From Arminella tubonensis (GTDB lineage: Bacteria > Pseudomonadota > Alphaproteobacteria > Rhizobiales > Rhizobiaceae): a DNA stretch of 64,000 nt. Position numbers and translations under genes: made by a program. The DNA is taken from assembly GCF_003240585.1 (NCBI RefSeq), contig NZ_PCDP01000001.1, positions 62,001 to 126,000 on the forward strand, written 5' to 3'. Under the pieces are notes generated by a model. That model was not told the origin of the DNA, did not search any database, and worked only from the letters and a program-made list of their open reading frames with translations. Shown here one piece after another: positions 10,009 through 32,296 of this stretch (within the stretch, counting starts at the first letter, position 1; each line of letters opens with the position of its first letter).

Positions 10009-10422
10009 TTACTCTGCAATGCGCTGAACGAAGCGCGTCTTAACCGAGAGCTTGGCGGAACCGAGGCGAAGCGCCTCACGAGCGATTTCCTCGCTAACAC
10101 CATCGATCTCGAACATCATACGGCCGGGCTTGACCTTGCATGCCCAGTATTCCACGCCGCCCTTACCTTTACCCATGCGGACTTCGGTAGGCTTCTTGGT
10201 GACCGGAACATCAGGGAAAACCCGGATCCAGACACGACCGGCACGCTTCATGAAGCGAGTGATCGCGCGGCGGGCCGCTTCGATCTCGCGAGCATTGACG
10301 CGGTTCGGTTCCTGGGCCTTGAGGCCGAATTCACCGAATGCCAGGTCAGAACCGCCCTTGGCGACGCCCTTGATGCGGCCCTTAAATTGCTTCCGGTACT
10401 TCGTACGCTTTGGCTGCAACAT
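10009..10422 (-). CDS. rplP: 50S ribosomal protein L16
   Basis: The protein has 137 aa and starts [16 protein letters not shown]. It contributes to the A site and to assembly of the peptidyl-transferase region. Typical motifs are the [20 protein letters not shown] segment and the [12 protein letters not shown] loop. It lies 36 bases after rpsC. Confidence 0.98.
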   Translation of the reverse strand: MLQPKRTKYRKQFKGRIKGVAKGGSDLAFGEFGLKAQEPNRVNAREIEAARRAITRFMKRAGRVWIRVFPDVPVTKKPTEVRMGKGKGGVEYWACKVKPGRMMFEIDGVSEEIAREALRLGSAKLSVKTRFVQRIAE

Positions 10423-10458
10423 TTATTTATTCTCCGAACTAAACTGCCACTCGCGCAA

Positions 10459-11177
<719 letters not shown>

Positions 11178-11178
<1 letters not shown>

Positions 11179-11573
11179 TATGCGGCCTCCTCTTGCGTCT
11201 GCGCTGTCACTTCACGAACGACGATCGTCAAATGCGAGAAAGGCTTCTCGACGCGCGATGCACGACCGCGACCACGTGCGTGGAACCGCTTCATGACGAT
11301 CGACTTGCCGACATAGGCTTCGGCGACGACCAATGAGTCGACGTCGAGGTCATGGTTGTTCTCAGCGTTGGCGATCGCACTTTCGAGCGTCTTCTTGACG
11401 GCGCCTGCGATGCGCTTGCGCGAGAATTCCAACTCGGCCAGTGCGCGCTCTACCTTCAAGCCGCGGATCGATGCAGCCACCAGGTTGAGCTTCTGCGGGC
11501 TGACGCGAAGCGTGCGGGCGATTGCCTGCGCTTCGTTGTCCTTCAGCCGGCGTTCGGCTTTTGCCTTGCCCAT
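11178..11573 (-). CDS. rplV: 50S ribosomal protein L22
   Basis: The protein has 131 aa. The N-terminal globular part contains [16 protein letters not shown]. The beta-hairpin that lines the exit tunnel spans the [20 protein letters not shown] region and shows no visible deletion. It shares one base with rpsC and follows rpsS by two bases. Confidence 0.98.
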
Positions 11574-11575
11574 TG

Positions 11576-11854
11576 TTACTTCCTCTTCGCTTTCTTGTCC
11601 GCGCCGTGACCATAATAGGTGCGGGTCGGAGCGAATTCACCGAACTTGTGTCCGACCATGTCTTCATTGACGCTGACCGGAATGTGCTTGCTGCCGTTGT
11701 AGACGCCGAATGTCAGACCCACGAACTGCGGCAGGATGGTGGAACGACGTGTCCACATCTTGATTACTTCGCTTCGTCCGCCTTCACGAACCTTCTCAGC
11801 CTTCTTGAGAAGATAGCCGTCAACAAACGGACCTTTCCATACTGAACGAGCCAT
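11576..11854 (-). CDS. rpsS: 30S ribosomal protein S19
   Basis: The protein has 92 aa, starts [16 protein letters not shown] and has the conserved [20 protein letters not shown] segment and a lysine-rich tail. It binds with S13 in the head of the 30S subunit. It is tightly packed between rplB (15 bases) and rplV (2 bases). Confidence 0.99.
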   Translation of the reverse strand: MARSVWKGPFVDGYLLKKAEKVREGGRSEVIKMWTRRSTILPQFVGLTFGVYNGSKHIPVSVNEDMVGHKFGEFAPTRTYYGHGADKKAKRK

Positions 11855-11869
11855 TGGAGACTTCCTCTC

Positions 11870-12706
11870 TTACTTCTTGCGCTGGTGGCGCGAGCGCATG
11901 ATAAACTTATCAGTCGACTTGTTGGACCGCGTACGCTTGCCCTTCGTCGGCTTGCCCCAAGGCGAAACCGGGTGACGACCACCCGAGGTACGACCTTCAC
12001 CACCACCGTGAGGGTGGTCGACAGGGTTCATGACGACGCCGCGGTTATGCGGACGCTTGCCGCGCCATACCGTACGACCGGCCTTGCCGTCGTTGATGTT
12101 GCCATGGTCCGGGTTCGAGACCGCACCGATCGATGCAAGGCACGAACCGGGGACCATGCGCTGCTCACCGGACGAGAGGCGAAGGATCGCCATGCCCTGG
12201 TCGCGGCCGACGAGCTGGACATAGGTACCAGCGGAACGGCCAAGCTGGCCACCCTTGCCCGGCTTCATCTCGACGTTGTGGATGATCGAGCCGACCGGGA
12301 TGAACTGAAGCGGCATCGTGTTGCCAGGCTTCACGTCAACCGCCTTGTCGGAGGCAATCACCTTGTCGCCTGTCGTGAGACGCTGCGGAGCGAGGATGTA
12401 TGCCTGCTCGCCATCGGTATAGGAGATCAGGGCGATGTAAGCCGTGCGGTTCGGGTCATACTCGAGGCGTACGACTGTACCCTCGACGTTGAACTTGCGA
12501 CGCTTGAAGTCGACCAGACGGTAGGTGCGCTTGTGACCGCCGCCGATGAAGCGGGCAGTGATGCGACCGAGGTTGTTACGACCACCGCTCTTCGTCAGAC
12601 CTTCGGTCAAAGCCTTGACCGGCTTGCCCTTGTGGAGGTGCGAGCGGTCGACGATGACCAGCTGGCGCTGGCTCGGGGTTGTCGGATTGAATGTTTTCAA
12701 TGCCAT
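11870..12706 (-). CDS. rplB: 50S ribosomal protein L2
   Basis: The protein has 278 aa and supports subunit association and the peptidyl-transferase centre. The conserved C-terminal region with [13 protein letters not shown] is present, including the functionally important histidine. The start is [14 protein letters not shown]. It lies 10 bases after rplW. Confidence 0.99.
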   Translation of the reverse strand: MALKTFNPTTPSQRQLVIVDRSHLHKGKPVKALTEGLTKSGGRNNLGRITARFIGGGHKRTYRLVDFKRRKFNVEGTVVRLEYDPNRTAYIALISYTDGEQAYILAPQRLTTGDKVIASDKAVDVKPGNTMPLQFIPVGSIIHNVEMKPGKGGQLGRSAGTYVQLVGRDQGMAILRLSSGEQRMVPGSCLASIGAVSNPDHGNINDGKAGRTVWRGKRPHNRGVVMNPVDHPHGGGEGRTSGGRHPVSPWGKPTKGKRTRSNKSTDKFIMRSRHQRKK

Positions 12707-12716
12707 TTTCTTATCC

Positions 12717-13010
12717 TCAGAGACCGGTGGAGACGTCGATCGACTGCCCTTCGGCGAGCGTCACAACGGCCTTCTTCACGTCCTTCTGCTTGCCGACAAA
12801 ACCGCGGAACCGCTTGGTCTTGCCCTTGCGAAGCAGGGTGTTGACGGCCGTGACCTTTACGCCGAACAGCGCTTCGACGGCAGCCTTGATTTCAGGCTTC
12901 GTCGCGGTCTTGGCAACGTTGAAGACAACCTGGTTATGTTCGGAAACCAGCGTCGACTTTTCGGTGATCGAGGGAGAAACGATCACATCGTAATGGCGAA
13001 TATCCGTCAC
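12717..13010 (-). CDS. rplW: 50S ribosomal protein L23
   Basis: The protein has 97 aa and is a tunnel-exit protein that docks trigger factor and SRP. It contains [16 protein letters not shown] and the extended loop with [14 protein letters not shown]. Its start overlaps the rplD stop by 4 bases, a coupling typical of this operon. Confidence 0.98.
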   Translation of the reverse strand: MTDIRHYDVIVSPSITEKSTLVSEHNQVVFNVAKTATKPEIKAAVEALFGVKVTAVNTLLRKGKTKRFRGFVGKQKDVKKAVVTLAEGQSIDVSTGL

Positions 13011-13627
13011 TTGAAACGCTCCTCTAGAGCCTCTACCGCAGCCTTGGAAAGCACGAGCTTGCCGCGACGCAGGATGTCGTAAACATTGATGCCCTGGATC
13101 GGCAGAACATCGATGTTCGGGATGTTCTGGGCTGCGAGCTTGAAGTTGCTGTCAAGCTCTGAACCGCCGATGAAGAGCGCATTGGTCAGGCCGAGCGTCT
13201 CGAACGTGCCGGCCAGGATCTTCGTCTTGGCTTCGGTCTGTGTGAAGTCGTCGAGGACGATCACATCTTCCGAGCGGAACTTCGCAGACAGAGCGTGGCG
13301 CAGGCCGAGGGCGCGAACCTTCTTCGGCAGGTCATGAGCATGGCTGCGAACAACCGGGCCGTGAGCCTTACCGCCGCCGCGGAACTGCGGAGCGCGAGCC
13401 GAATGGTGACGAGCGCGGCCCGTACCCTTCTGCTTGTACATCTTGGCACCGGTGCGCCAAACTTCGGCGCGGCCCTTAGCCTTGTGCGTGCCCTGCTGCT
13501 TCTTGGCGAGCTGCCAGCGAACGACGCGTGCGAGAATGTCCTCACGCGGCTCGAGGCCGAAAATCGCATCAGAAAGGGAAACCTTCCCAGCGTCTTTTCC
13601 CTCAAGGGTCTTGACGTTAAATTCCAT
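13007..13627 (-). CDS. rplD: 50S ribosomal protein L4
   Basis: The protein has 206 aa. The start at 13627 ([20 protein letters not shown]) follows GGAGC and fits the family. A longer frame would add 27 unrelated residues. The tunnel loop contains [21 protein letters not shown]. In E. coli L4 represses its own operon; no matching leader was identified here. Confidence 0.98.
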   Translation of the reverse strand: MEFNVKTLEGKDAGKVSLSDAIFGLEPREDILARVVRWQLAKKQQGTHKAKGRAEVWRTGAKMYKQKGTGRARHHSARAPQFRGGGKAHGPVVRSHAHDLPKKVRALGLRHALSAKFRSEDVIVLDDFTQTEAKTKILAGTFETLGLTNALFIGGSELDSNFKLAAQNIPNIDVLPIQGINVYDILRRGKLVLSKAAVEALEERFK

Positions 13628-13640
13628 TGGTCCGGCTCCC

Positions 13641-14282
13641 TTACTTCGCTGCCGACTTGACGGCGTCGCGAACGATGATCCAGGATCCCTTGGAACCCGG
13701 GACGGCACCCTTGATGAGGATCAGACCACGATCTTCGTCGGTCGAAACAACTTCAAGGTTTTGCGTCGTGACGCGCGTCTGGCCCATGTGGCCAGCCATC
13801 TTCTTGTTCTTGAACACCTTGCCTGGGTCCTGGCGCGAGCCAGTCGAACCATGCGAACGGTGCGATACGGACACACCGTGCGTGGCGCGGAGACCGCCAA
13901 AGTTATGGCGCTTGATCGCACCGGCAAAACCCTTACCGATCGTCGTGCCCGTTACGTCGACCAGCTGGCCGGCCGCAAAGTGCGTCGCATTGATCGCGGT
14001 GCCGACGTCCAGCAGGTTGTCTTCCGTTACGCGGAATTCCTGCAGCTTGGCCTTCGGCTCGACGCTTGCCACTGCGAAGTGACCGCGAAGGGCCTTCGAA
14101 GTGTTCTTGACCTTCGCCTGACCGGCACCAATCTGGACTGCGGTGTAGCCATTCTTTTCAACCGTACGCTGGGCGACAACCTGGCAGCCCTCCATACGCA
14201 ATACTGTAACCGGGACATGCTCGCCGGCGTCATTATAGACGCGCGTCATTCCCACCTTCTGTGCAATCACACCTGAACGCAT
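13641..14282 (-). CDS. rplC: 50S ribosomal protein L3
   Basis: The protein has 213 aa. The start at 14282 ([18 protein letters not shown]) agrees with the family. An upstream start would add six residues. The central extension near the peptidyl-transferase centre includes [19 protein letters not shown]. It lies 13 bases upstream of rplD and 39 after rpsJ. Confidence 0.98.
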   Translation of the reverse strand: MRSGVIAQKVGMTRVYNDAGEHVPVTVLRMEGCQVVAQRTVEKNGYTAVQIGAGQAKVKNTSKALRGHFAVASVEPKAKLQEFRVTEDNLLDVGTAINATHFAAGQLVDVTGTTIGKGFAGAIKRHNFGGLRATHGVSVSHRSHGSTGSRQDPGKVFKNKKMAGHMGQTRVTTQNLEVVSTDEDRGLILIKGAVPGSKGSWIIVRDAVKSAAK

Positions 14283-14321
14283 CGGTTCAATCCTTCTCAC
14301 TCAGCCCGAGAACTAGACGTC

Positions 14322-14630
14322 TCAGAGCTTGATCTCAACATCGACACCAGCTGCGAGGTCGAGCTTCATCAGCGCGTCCACTGTCTGGGGGGTCGGGTCA
14401 ACGATGTCGAGAAGGCGCTTATGCGTGCGCATCTCGAACTGTTCGCGGCTCTTCTTGTCGATGTGCGGGGACCGGTTGACCGTAAACTTCTCGATGCGGG
14501 TCGGAAGCGGAACGGGGCCCCGGACGCTTGCACCGGTGCGCTTAGCCGTCGATACGATCTCGCGCGTTGAGGCATCGAGAATCCGGTGATCGAACGCCTT
14601 CAGGCGGATGCGGATATTCTGGCCGTTCAT
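14322..14630 (-). CDS. rpsJ: 30S ribosomal protein S10 / NusE
   Basis: The protein has 102 aa with the family core [20 protein letters not shown] and [21 protein letters not shown]. It also pairs with NusB in antitermination and with NusG (gene in this window). It is the first gene of the S10 part and follows the tuf terminator. Confidence 0.99.
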   Translation of the reverse strand: MNGQNIRIRLKAFDHRILDASTREIVSTAKRTGASVRGPVPLPTRIEKFTVNRSPHIDKKSREQFEMRTHKRLLDIVDPTPQTVDALMKLDLAAGVDVEIKL

Positions 14631-14715
14631 TCGACTTTATCCTTGCTCTTGTTATTCCGGCGTCTGCGTACAGACACGGAACTGACCTTTAGTTGTTTAG
14701 GCGGGCCACCGGTTT

Positions 14716-14747
14716 CAAAAATCGAGGGGGACACCGGCGGTGTCCCC
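14716..14747 (-). terminator. Intrinsic terminator after tuf copy 1
   Basis: A 9-bp perfect GC-rich stem (ggggacacc / ggtgtcccc) with a 3-base loop is followed on the minus strand by TCGATTTTTG. It ends the str part (rpsL-rpsG-fusA-tuf) 30 bases after the tuf stop codon, ahead of rpsJ. Confidence 0.75.
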
Positions 14748-14778
14748 GACTTTGAACCTTGTATGGCCCAGCCGATAA

Positions 14779-15954
<1,176 letters not shown>

Positions 15955-16021
15955 TTCGGCTCTCCATTATCTTTTCCCTGACGGGATGTATTTCTCTTTT
16001 ATCGGTCAATAGGTATGCCGG

Positions 16022-18121
<2,100 letters not shown>

Positions 18122-18151
18122 TTTGGACTGCCTTTCGATACCGTTTGTCGA

Positions 18152-18634
<483 letters not shown>

Positions 18635-18697
18635 TCAACTTGTTACTGACGCTTCATCACGCGGAGAACCTCGCGTAGCGCCGGATTTGGAACCGAA

Positions 18698-19069
18698 TTA
18701 CTTCGGACGCTTTGCGCCGTACTTGGAACGGCGCTGCTTACGGTTCTTGACACCCTGGGTATCGAGAACACCGCGAATGATGTGGTAACGAACGCCCGGC
18801 AAGTCCTTTACGCGGCCGCCGCGGATCATCACGACAGAGTGTTCCTGAAGGTTATGGCCTTCACCTGGAATGTAGCCAATGACTTCGAAGCCGTTGGTCA
18901 GGCGAATCTTGGCGACCTTACGCAGAGCCGAGTTCGGCTTCTTCGGCGTGGTCGTGTAGACGCGTGTGCAAACGCCGCGCTTCTGCGGGTTTTCCTGAAG
19001 AGCAGGAACCTTATTGCGCTTTACCTGCGCCTGGCGAGGCTTGCGGATCAGCTGGTTTACGGTAGGCAT
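18698..19069 (-). CDS. rpsL: 30S ribosomal protein S12
   Basis: The protein has 123 aa, starts [13 protein letters not shown] and maintains decoding accuracy. Residues 43 and 88 are both lysine ([11 protein letters not shown] and RVKDLPG), the state associated with streptomycin sensitivity. The conserved aspartate next to K88 is present. It is the first gene of the minus-strand supercluster. Confidence 0.99.
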
Positions 19070-19574
19070 TCAACCATCCCTTATAAATTCTTGTCTCGAT
19101 ACCCTTTCGGATACCATTCACCGTCTCCGGCAACGACACACGATCATCGTAAATGCGCAAAACGTGGCCCTATCCGCTTGCGCAGATGGACCACAAAAAG
19201 CAGAGGACACATAAAAAATGCGTCATGCGTGCAGCATTCATATATTCAACGTGCGTTTAGAACCTTGTTTGAGGCGAACTCCAGAGCGTGTCGCTCCGAA
19301 TAGCCTAGCCTCACATCGGACCTGATGGCGCGGGGAATACTGGGTTCCCGCCCATTCGTCAAGGCCGGTTAAGAAATAATCTTCGCCCGAGGCGACCGAA
19401 ACCCCTGCAGACGCGGCCCTCCGGGCCATTTCATAGGGAAATGGCGGTAGCCAATCAAGATAGACTTGGGCAATTCGGCGAAAGCCTATAAGAAATCGAT
19501 GAAACCGTCCCGCCAAGACGCGAAGGCAACCTAGAGATTCGCTGCGACGAATCGATTCTACCGAAGGAAGACTG
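19070..19574. other. Divergent intergenic region rpsL / conserved small gene
   Basis: These 505 bases hold no gene I can support. They contain a candidate promoter for the str operon (19334-19362), an 8-bp hairpin gccatttc / gaaatggc (19425-19445), and the ribosome-binding site GAAGGAAG of the plus-strand gene. The distance from the candidate promoter to rpsL leaves a leader of about 260 bases. Confidence 0.6.
19334..19362 (-). promoter_or_regulatory. Candidate promoter of the str operon
   Basis: On the minus strand CTTGACG (-35 element TTGACG, 19357-19362) is followed after 17 bases by TATTCC (-10, 19334-19339). The CTTGAC core agrees with the known rhizobial housekeeping sigma consensus. 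It is the best match found upstream of rpsL. Confidence 0.4.
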
Positions 19575-19868
19575 ATGATCGCAACGCCCGACAACGACAA
19601 CAACTACGACGGCCCCATGGTCTTCATCATCATCGGCAAGGGATACGAGACGGATGGCAGCGAAGGCGTCGATCTTCACGTCATGCTCAGAGCCCCGGAC
19701 GACGATACCGCCGTGCGCGAGGCGCTGAATGCCCTTGCCGAGGAAGGCTTCATCGAGGCCGACCTCGACCAGATCGGCATGCTGACCGAAGTTCCCGATG
19801 AAGAGCCGCATGCGTCCGCCTATCAGGGTGCGCTCGAAGGCGAAGTGGCGATCATCCGTTTTCGCTAA
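19575..19868 (+). CDS. Conserved hypothetical protein between rpsL and rpoC
   Basis: The protein has 97 aa and no signal or membrane segment, and is acidic. It begins MIATPDNDNNYDGPMVFIIIGKG and contains a region rich in D and E with a predicted alpha-beta pattern (LHVMLRAPDDDTAVREALNAL, then IEADLDQIGML). GAAGGAAG precedes the ATG at good spacing. It is the only plus-strand gene inside 34 kb of minus-strand translation and transcription genes. I recall a similar small protein at this position in other rhizobia, but I do not know a function. Confidence 0.8.
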   Translation: MIATPDNDNNYDGPMVFIIIGKGYETDGSEGVDLHVMLRAPDDDTAVREALNALAEEGFIEADLDQIGMLTEVPDEEPHASAYQGALEGEVAIIRFR

Positions 19869-19930
19869 TTGCCCAGCGGGGCGCATAGCCGCCCTCGCCT
19901 ATTCTCTTCTCATATGCGCGCTCAAAAACA

Positions 19931-19960
19931 AAAACCGCCCGGAGCAATCCGGGCGGTTTT
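19931..19960. terminator. Bidirectional terminator between the small gene and rpoC
   Basis: A 12-bp perfect stem (aaaaccgcccgg / ccgggcggtttt) with a 6-base loop and A/T tracts on both sides lies between two convergent genes. It can end both the plus-strand gene and the rpoBC transcript. Confidence 0.85.
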
Positions 19961-19981
19961 GATTCACGCGGCTGTCGCAGC

Positions 19982-24190
<4,209 letters not shown>

Positions 24191-24346
24191 GCCTGTCTCC
24201 TTCATGGGCGTAACGCCCTCAAAATGCGATCAGTACCGGCAAATTCCCGGGAACCGGACTGATGCTTTAAAACGACAAATACCGCAGATTGCGGCGAAAT
24301 TGTCCCTGCCGGGCCAACGCGCCTAAACGGGGCGCCGGCGGGAACC

Positions 24347-24374
24347 GTGTGCGCTGCGTTGCCACAGCGCACAC
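24347..24374 (-). repeat. Hairpin in rpoB-rpoC spacer
   Basis: A 10-bp perfect stem (gtgtgcgctg / cagcgcacac) with an 8-base loop lies 11 bases after the rpoB stop. No T-tract follows on the minus strand, so it is probably a processing or stability element and not a terminator. Confidence 0.6.
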
Positions 24375-24385
24375 CCTGTCGATCG

Positions 24386-28528
<4,143 letters not shown>

Positions 28529-28690
28529 CGTCGCTCCTTCAAAATCTTGCATCCGGGCCTGCAACGGACGGGTTTCGCTGGCCAGGCGATCCCGTCAATC
28601 AATGGGTCGTTCAAACTCGTCCAATTCCCAAAACGCCAGCGCGGATTGCTGTGCTGTTCCGAGTTCGAGACTATCCTCTTGAAGAACCCA

Positions 28691-28725
28691 TTACCCAAAA
28701 GCCGTTTCTCCGGGCTTTTGGGTAA
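28691..28725 (-). repeat. Long hairpin in rplL-rpoB spacer
   Basis: A 13-bp perfect stem (ttacccaaaagcc / ggcttttgggtaa) with a 9-base loop lies 63 bases after the rplL stop. On the minus strand it is followed by TGGGTTC, without a T-tract. Its position matches that of the known E. coli rplL-rpoB attenuator and RNase III site. The sequence itself is unrelated. Confidence 0.6.
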
Positions 28726-28788
28726 TTTGTTCAGAAAAACGGCAAATGGGAGGCAGCGAATAGCCGCCCCCCAAGCGCAGTTTGATGC

Positions 28789-29166
<378 letters not shown>

Positions 29167-29224
29167 GATATTAGTTCCTTTTGTTCGGTTCGAACTGGTT
29201 GATTATGAACAGCGAAAAACCGCC

Positions 29225-29743
29225 TTACGCGGCTTCGTCCTTCTTGGCATAGGCTGCAAACACGCGAGCAAGCTGACTTGCCGGTGCCGCAACAACCCCT
29301 GCGATACGCGTAGCTGGTGTCTGGATCATCGCCAGCAGCTTCGAACGCAGTTCGTCAAGCGAAGGCAGGGTCGCGAGCGACCGCACAGCTTCGGCATTGA
29401 GCGTGGTTGTTCCCATGGCGCCACCCAGAACAATGATCTTGTCATTGGTCTTGGCGAAATCCACGAGGACCTTAGGAGCCGTTACGGGATCAGTGCTGTA
29501 TGCGATCAGCGTCTGTCCCTTGAAGAGATCAGACATCCCTTCCGACTCAGTGCCCTGAAGAGCAATTTTGGCCAGGCGGTTCTTCGCGACTTTGACGGTG
29601 CCGCCAGCAGCGCGCATCTTCGAACGGAAGTCGTTCATCTGTGCGACTGTGACACCAGCATAGTGGGCCACGACAACTGAGCCCGAAGCCTTGAAGACTT
29701 CGTTCAGTTCCGTGACGAATTCGCGTTTTTCCGCTCTTTCCAC
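29225..29743 (-). CDS. rplJ: 50S ribosomal protein L10
   Basis: The protein has 172 aa. A GTG start at 29743 (then [16 protein letters not shown]) is chosen because GGAG lies upstream and the family begins there. A longer frame would add 45 non-conserved residues. L10 anchors L7/L12 to the ribosome and is an autogenous repressor in many bacteria. A structured leader precedes it (29744-29960). Confidence 0.97.
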   Translation of the reverse strand: MERAEKREFVTELNEVFKASGSVVVAHYAGVTVAQMNDFRSKMRAAGGTVKVAKNRLAKIALQGTESEGMSDLFKGQTLIAYSTDPVTAPKVLVDFAKTNDKIIVLGGAMGTTTLNAEAVRSLATLPSLDELRSKLLAMIQTPATRIAGVVAAPASQLARVFAAYAKKDEAA

Positions 29744-29960
29744 TGCTTTTCTCCAGTAGGCAAGACCGTGAAGAACGGCCCTGCCGGGTTGCCTTTTGCC
29801 TCCTGGGATCAGTAGAGATCCCAAGCGACGCTTGAGGATCCTGTCCCCTCGCGCTCGAGCCGCAAGGCTGCGAGGCACAAGGCATCCAAGGCTCGAACCG
29901 AGTTCATCGAAGCGCTAGCTTCTTCAAAATTCGGGTCTTACCCGTCTCATGCAGGCATCA
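29744..29960 (-). promoter_or_regulatory. Candidate L10 (rplJ) mRNA leader
   Basis: The 335-base rplA-rplJ spacer is unusually long and structured. Just upstream of the rplJ ribosome-binding site lies an 11-bp stem with G-U pairs (29759-29785). Another stem, gggatc / gatccc, lies at about 29805-29822, and a small cgggt / acccg hairpin at 29932-29944. L10 leaders that bind the L10-L12 complex occur at this place in many bacteria. Assignment to that class is inference. Confidence 0.5.
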
Positions 29961-30078
29961 GTGATTAAGGGATAACCACCTGCAATCTCGGACAGGAATT
30001 CCGGATTTCTCCGGAAATCCCAGCCTCCCTAAAGAGGCCGGGAATTCTTAATGGCCGGGCCAAGAGCCCCGCCGATAA

Positions 30079-30774
30079 TTATGCGGCTGCCGTGACCGAC
30101 GATACGTCGATGCGAACGCCCGGACCCATGGTCGAGGAAATCGCTACGCGCTTGACGTAGTTGCCCTTGGCACCGGCCGGCTTTGCCTTGATGACGGCGT
30201 CAGCGAAGGCACGAATGTTTTCTTCCAGGGCCTTGGCATCGAACGAGGCCTTGCCGATACCGGCGTGGACAATGCCAGCCTTCTCGACACGGAATTCGAC
30301 AGCGCCACCCTTGGATGCCTTGACTGCACCGGCAACGTCCATGGTGACCGTTCCGACCTTCGGGTTCGGCATCATGCCGCGAGGGCCGAGAACCTTGCCG
30401 AGACGACCGACGAGCGGCATCATGTCAGGCGTGGCGATGCAACGATCGAAGTCGATCTTGCCGCCCTGAACGATTTCAACGAGGTCTTCGGCGCCAACAA
30501 CGTCTGCGCCGGCAGCGCGGGCTTCGTCAGCCTTGGCACCGCGTGCGAAAACGGCAACGCGAACGTCGCGGCCAGTGCCGTTCGGCAGATTGACCACGCC
30601 GCGGACCATCTGGTCTGCATGGCGCGGGTCGACGCCGAGGTTCATGGACACTTCGACAGTCTCGTCGAACTTGGCGATAGCCCGTTCCTTGACCATGCCG
30701 ATGGCGAGCGGAAGTGCATAGAGCTTGGTAGCGTCTACGCCTTCGCGGATTTTCTTAATGCGCTTAGCAACCAT
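30079..30774 (-). CDS. rplA: 50S ribosomal protein L1
   Basis: The protein has 231 aa. The start at 30774 ([19 protein letters not shown]) is supported by its position 4 bases after the rplK stop. Upstream starts would overlap rplK. The signature [15 protein letters not shown] is present. L1 forms the mobile stalk and in many bacteria represses the rplKA mRNA. Confidence 0.98.
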   Translation of the reverse strand: MVAKRIKKIREGVDATKLYALPLAIGMVKERAIAKFDETVEVSMNLGVDPRHADQMVRGVVNLPNGTGRDVRVAVFARGAKADEARAAGADVVGAEDLVEIVQGGKIDFDRCIATPDMMPLVGRLGKVLGPRGMMPNPKVGTVTMDVAGAVKASKGGAVEFRVEKAGIVHAGIGKASFDAKALEENIRAFADAVIKAKPAGAKGNYVKRVAISSTMGPGVRIDVSSVTAAA

Positions 30775-30778
30775 CGTC

Positions 30779-31207
30779 TTAACCCACCACTTCCAGGCCC
30801 ATGGAGCGGGCAGAGCCCTCAACCATTGCCATTGCGCCTTCGACGTCGGCTGCATTCAGGTCCTTCATCTTGGCCTGAGCAATCGTGCGAACCTGATCCA
30901 TGGTGATCGAGCCAGCCTTGGTCTTGCCAGGCAGCTTCGAACCAGCCGTGATCTTCGCTTCCTTCTTCAGGAAGTAGCTGACTGGCGGCTGCTTCATGAT
31001 GAAGGTGAAGGACTTGTCCTGGTAATAGGTGATGACGACCGGAATCGGCATGCCCTTTTCCATTTCCTGCGTAGCGGCATTGAACGCCTTGCAGAATTCC
31101 ATGATGTTTACGCCACGCTGACCAAGCGCAGGTCCGATTGGCGGGGACGGGTTTGCCGATCCTGCCTTGACCTGAAGCTTGAGCTGGCCTGCAACTTTCT
31201 TAGCCAT
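30779..31207 (-). CDS. rplK: 50S ribosomal protein L11
   Basis: The protein has 142 aa. The N-terminal domain contains [20 protein letters not shown], and the C-terminal RNA-binding domain contains [17 protein letters not shown]11 sits at the GTPase centre and is needed for RelA activation. Its mRNA leader carries three hairpins in the nusG-rplK spacer. Confidence 0.99.
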   Translation of the reverse strand: MAKKVAGQLKLQVKAGSANPSPPIGPALGQRGVNIMEFCKAFNAATQEMEKGMPIPVVITYYQDKSFTFIMKQPPVSYFLKKEAKITAGSKLPGKTKAGSITMDQVRTIAQAKMKDLNAADVEGAMAMVEGSARSMGLEVVG

Positions 31208-31228
31208 ATCTCTCTGCCTTTCACTGCT

Positions 31229-31346
31229 GACCGGTTACCCGGTCGTTGATGCCGGATCACTCCGGCGGCTGCGGTTGCGTGGTGCGGCTCGGGGTCCGGC
31301 TAAGGCCCCTTCCCTCCCACGCGCTGTCGCGGCTCGAAAGCCGCGA
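31229..31346 (-). promoter_or_regulatory. Three tetraloop hairpins in the rplK leader
   Basis: On the minus strand the order after nusG is tcgcggct-ttcg-agccgcga (31327-31346), gccgga-gtga-tccggc (31251-31266) and gaccgg-gtaa-ccggtc (31229-31244). The first has a UUCG loop, the other two have GNRA loops. The last ends 21 bases before the rplK start codon. L1 control of rplKA is known in other bacteria. A role here is inference. Confidence 0.5.
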
Positions 31347-31352
31347 TCCCAG

Positions 31353-31883
31353 TCAGACCTTTTCGACCTGACTGTATTCCAGCTCGACCGGCGTAGCGCG
31401 GCCGAAAATAGATACTTCCACCTTGAGGCGGGACCGTTCTTCATCGACATCCTGCACGGTGCCGTTGAACGAGGCGAACGGGCCATCGGAAACGCGGACC
31501 TGCTCGCCGATTTCGAAGGAGATCGAAGCCTTCGGCCGCTCGACACCTTCCTGAACCTGACCGAGAATGCGATCAGCCTCACTATCCGGGATCGGAACGG
31601 GCTTATTGTCTGAACCGAGGAATCCTGTGACCTTCGGTGTATTCTTGATCAGGTGGTAGGCCTCGTCCGTCAGGTTGGCACGTACCATGACGTAGCCCGG
31701 GAAGAACTTGCGCTCGCTATCGACCTTGCGGCCGCGACGCACTTCAACCACCTTCTCGGTCGGCACCAGGATCTTCTCGAAAAGATGAGAAAGACCTTTC
31801 TGCCTGGCCTTCTCCTCGATGGATTCGGCGACCTTCTTTTCAAAATTAGAATAAGCGTGGACGATGTACCAACGTGCCGCCAT
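31353..31883 (-). CDS. nusG: Transcription termination/antitermination protein NusG
   Basis: The protein has 176 aa. The start at 31883 (MAARWYIVHAYSNFEKKVAE) follows GGAG by seven bases. The NGN domain covers about 1-110, including FFPGYVMVRANLTDEAYHLIKNTPKVTGFLG. The KOW domain covers about 123-176 (GEQVRVSDGPFASFNGTV). It links RNA polymerase with Rho or S10. It lies 18 bases after secE. Confidence 0.99.
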   Translation of the reverse strand: MAARWYIVHAYSNFEKKVAESIEEKARQKGLSHLFEKILVPTEKVVEVRRGRKVDSERKFFPGYVMVRANLTDEAYHLIKNTPKVTGFLGSDNKPVPIPDSEADRILGQVQEGVERPKASISFEIGEQVRVSDGPFASFNGTVQDVDEERSRLKVEVSIFGRATPVELEYSQVEKV

Positions 31884-31901
31884 CTTCATCTCCACTCAAT
31901 A

Positions 31902-32102
31902 TCAGTTGCCGGCATGCAGCACGTAGCCGAGGATCCAACCGATAAGCTGGTCCGCGGCGAAGAAAAACACCGAAGCAAATACCACCATGACCAGAACCAT
32001 AATCGTCGAGATCATCGTCTCGCGACGGGATGGCCATGTGACTTTCGCCGTCTCGGAGCGGACCTGCTGCAGAAACGTAAACGGATTCGATTTGGATGCC
32101 AT
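31902..32102 (-). CDS. secE: Preprotein translocase subunit SecE
   Basis: The protein has 66 aa and is the short, single-span form usual in alphaproteobacteria. The conserved amphipathic segment SETAKVTWPSRRETMI (about 20-35) is followed by one membrane span (about 36-62). The start at 32102 (MASKSNPFTFLQQVR) fits the family. It pairs with nusG as in most bacteria. Confidence 0.97.
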   Translation of the reverse strand: MASKSNPFTFLQQVRSETAKVTWPSRRETMISTIMVLVMVVFASVFFFAADQLIGWILGYVLHAGN

Positions 32103-32174
32103 TGACTGCCCACGCAATTACGGCGCGTAAAGCTGAACAAGTCAGCCCCACGCACCGCGTGTCTGTTGAACCCT

Positions 32175-32203
32175 ACATAAACATCGATTCCCAATTTAAC
32201 AAG
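32175..32203 (-). promoter_or_regulatory. Candidate promoter of secE-nusG
   Basis: On the minus strand TTGTTA (-35, 32198-32203) and TATGTA (-10, 32175-32180) are separated by 17 bases, about 75 bases upstream of the secE start. A 9-bp perfect palindrome (32185-32214) overlaps the -35 and spacer. Confidence 0.45.
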
Positions 32204-32296
32204 AGGGAATCGAGGCTCCGCGAAATTTGCCACTATTGCGGCAGGCCCCAATTTGCGTAGCCGCGAAGCAACCGCGCTTAAGCAAACCGGAGAAAA

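Noticed and set aside
24191..24205. An rpoC start five codons upstream of the chosen one
   Set aside because: That ATG lies directly over the AAGGAG ribosome-binding site of the MNQEVMNLF start, which also matches the family.
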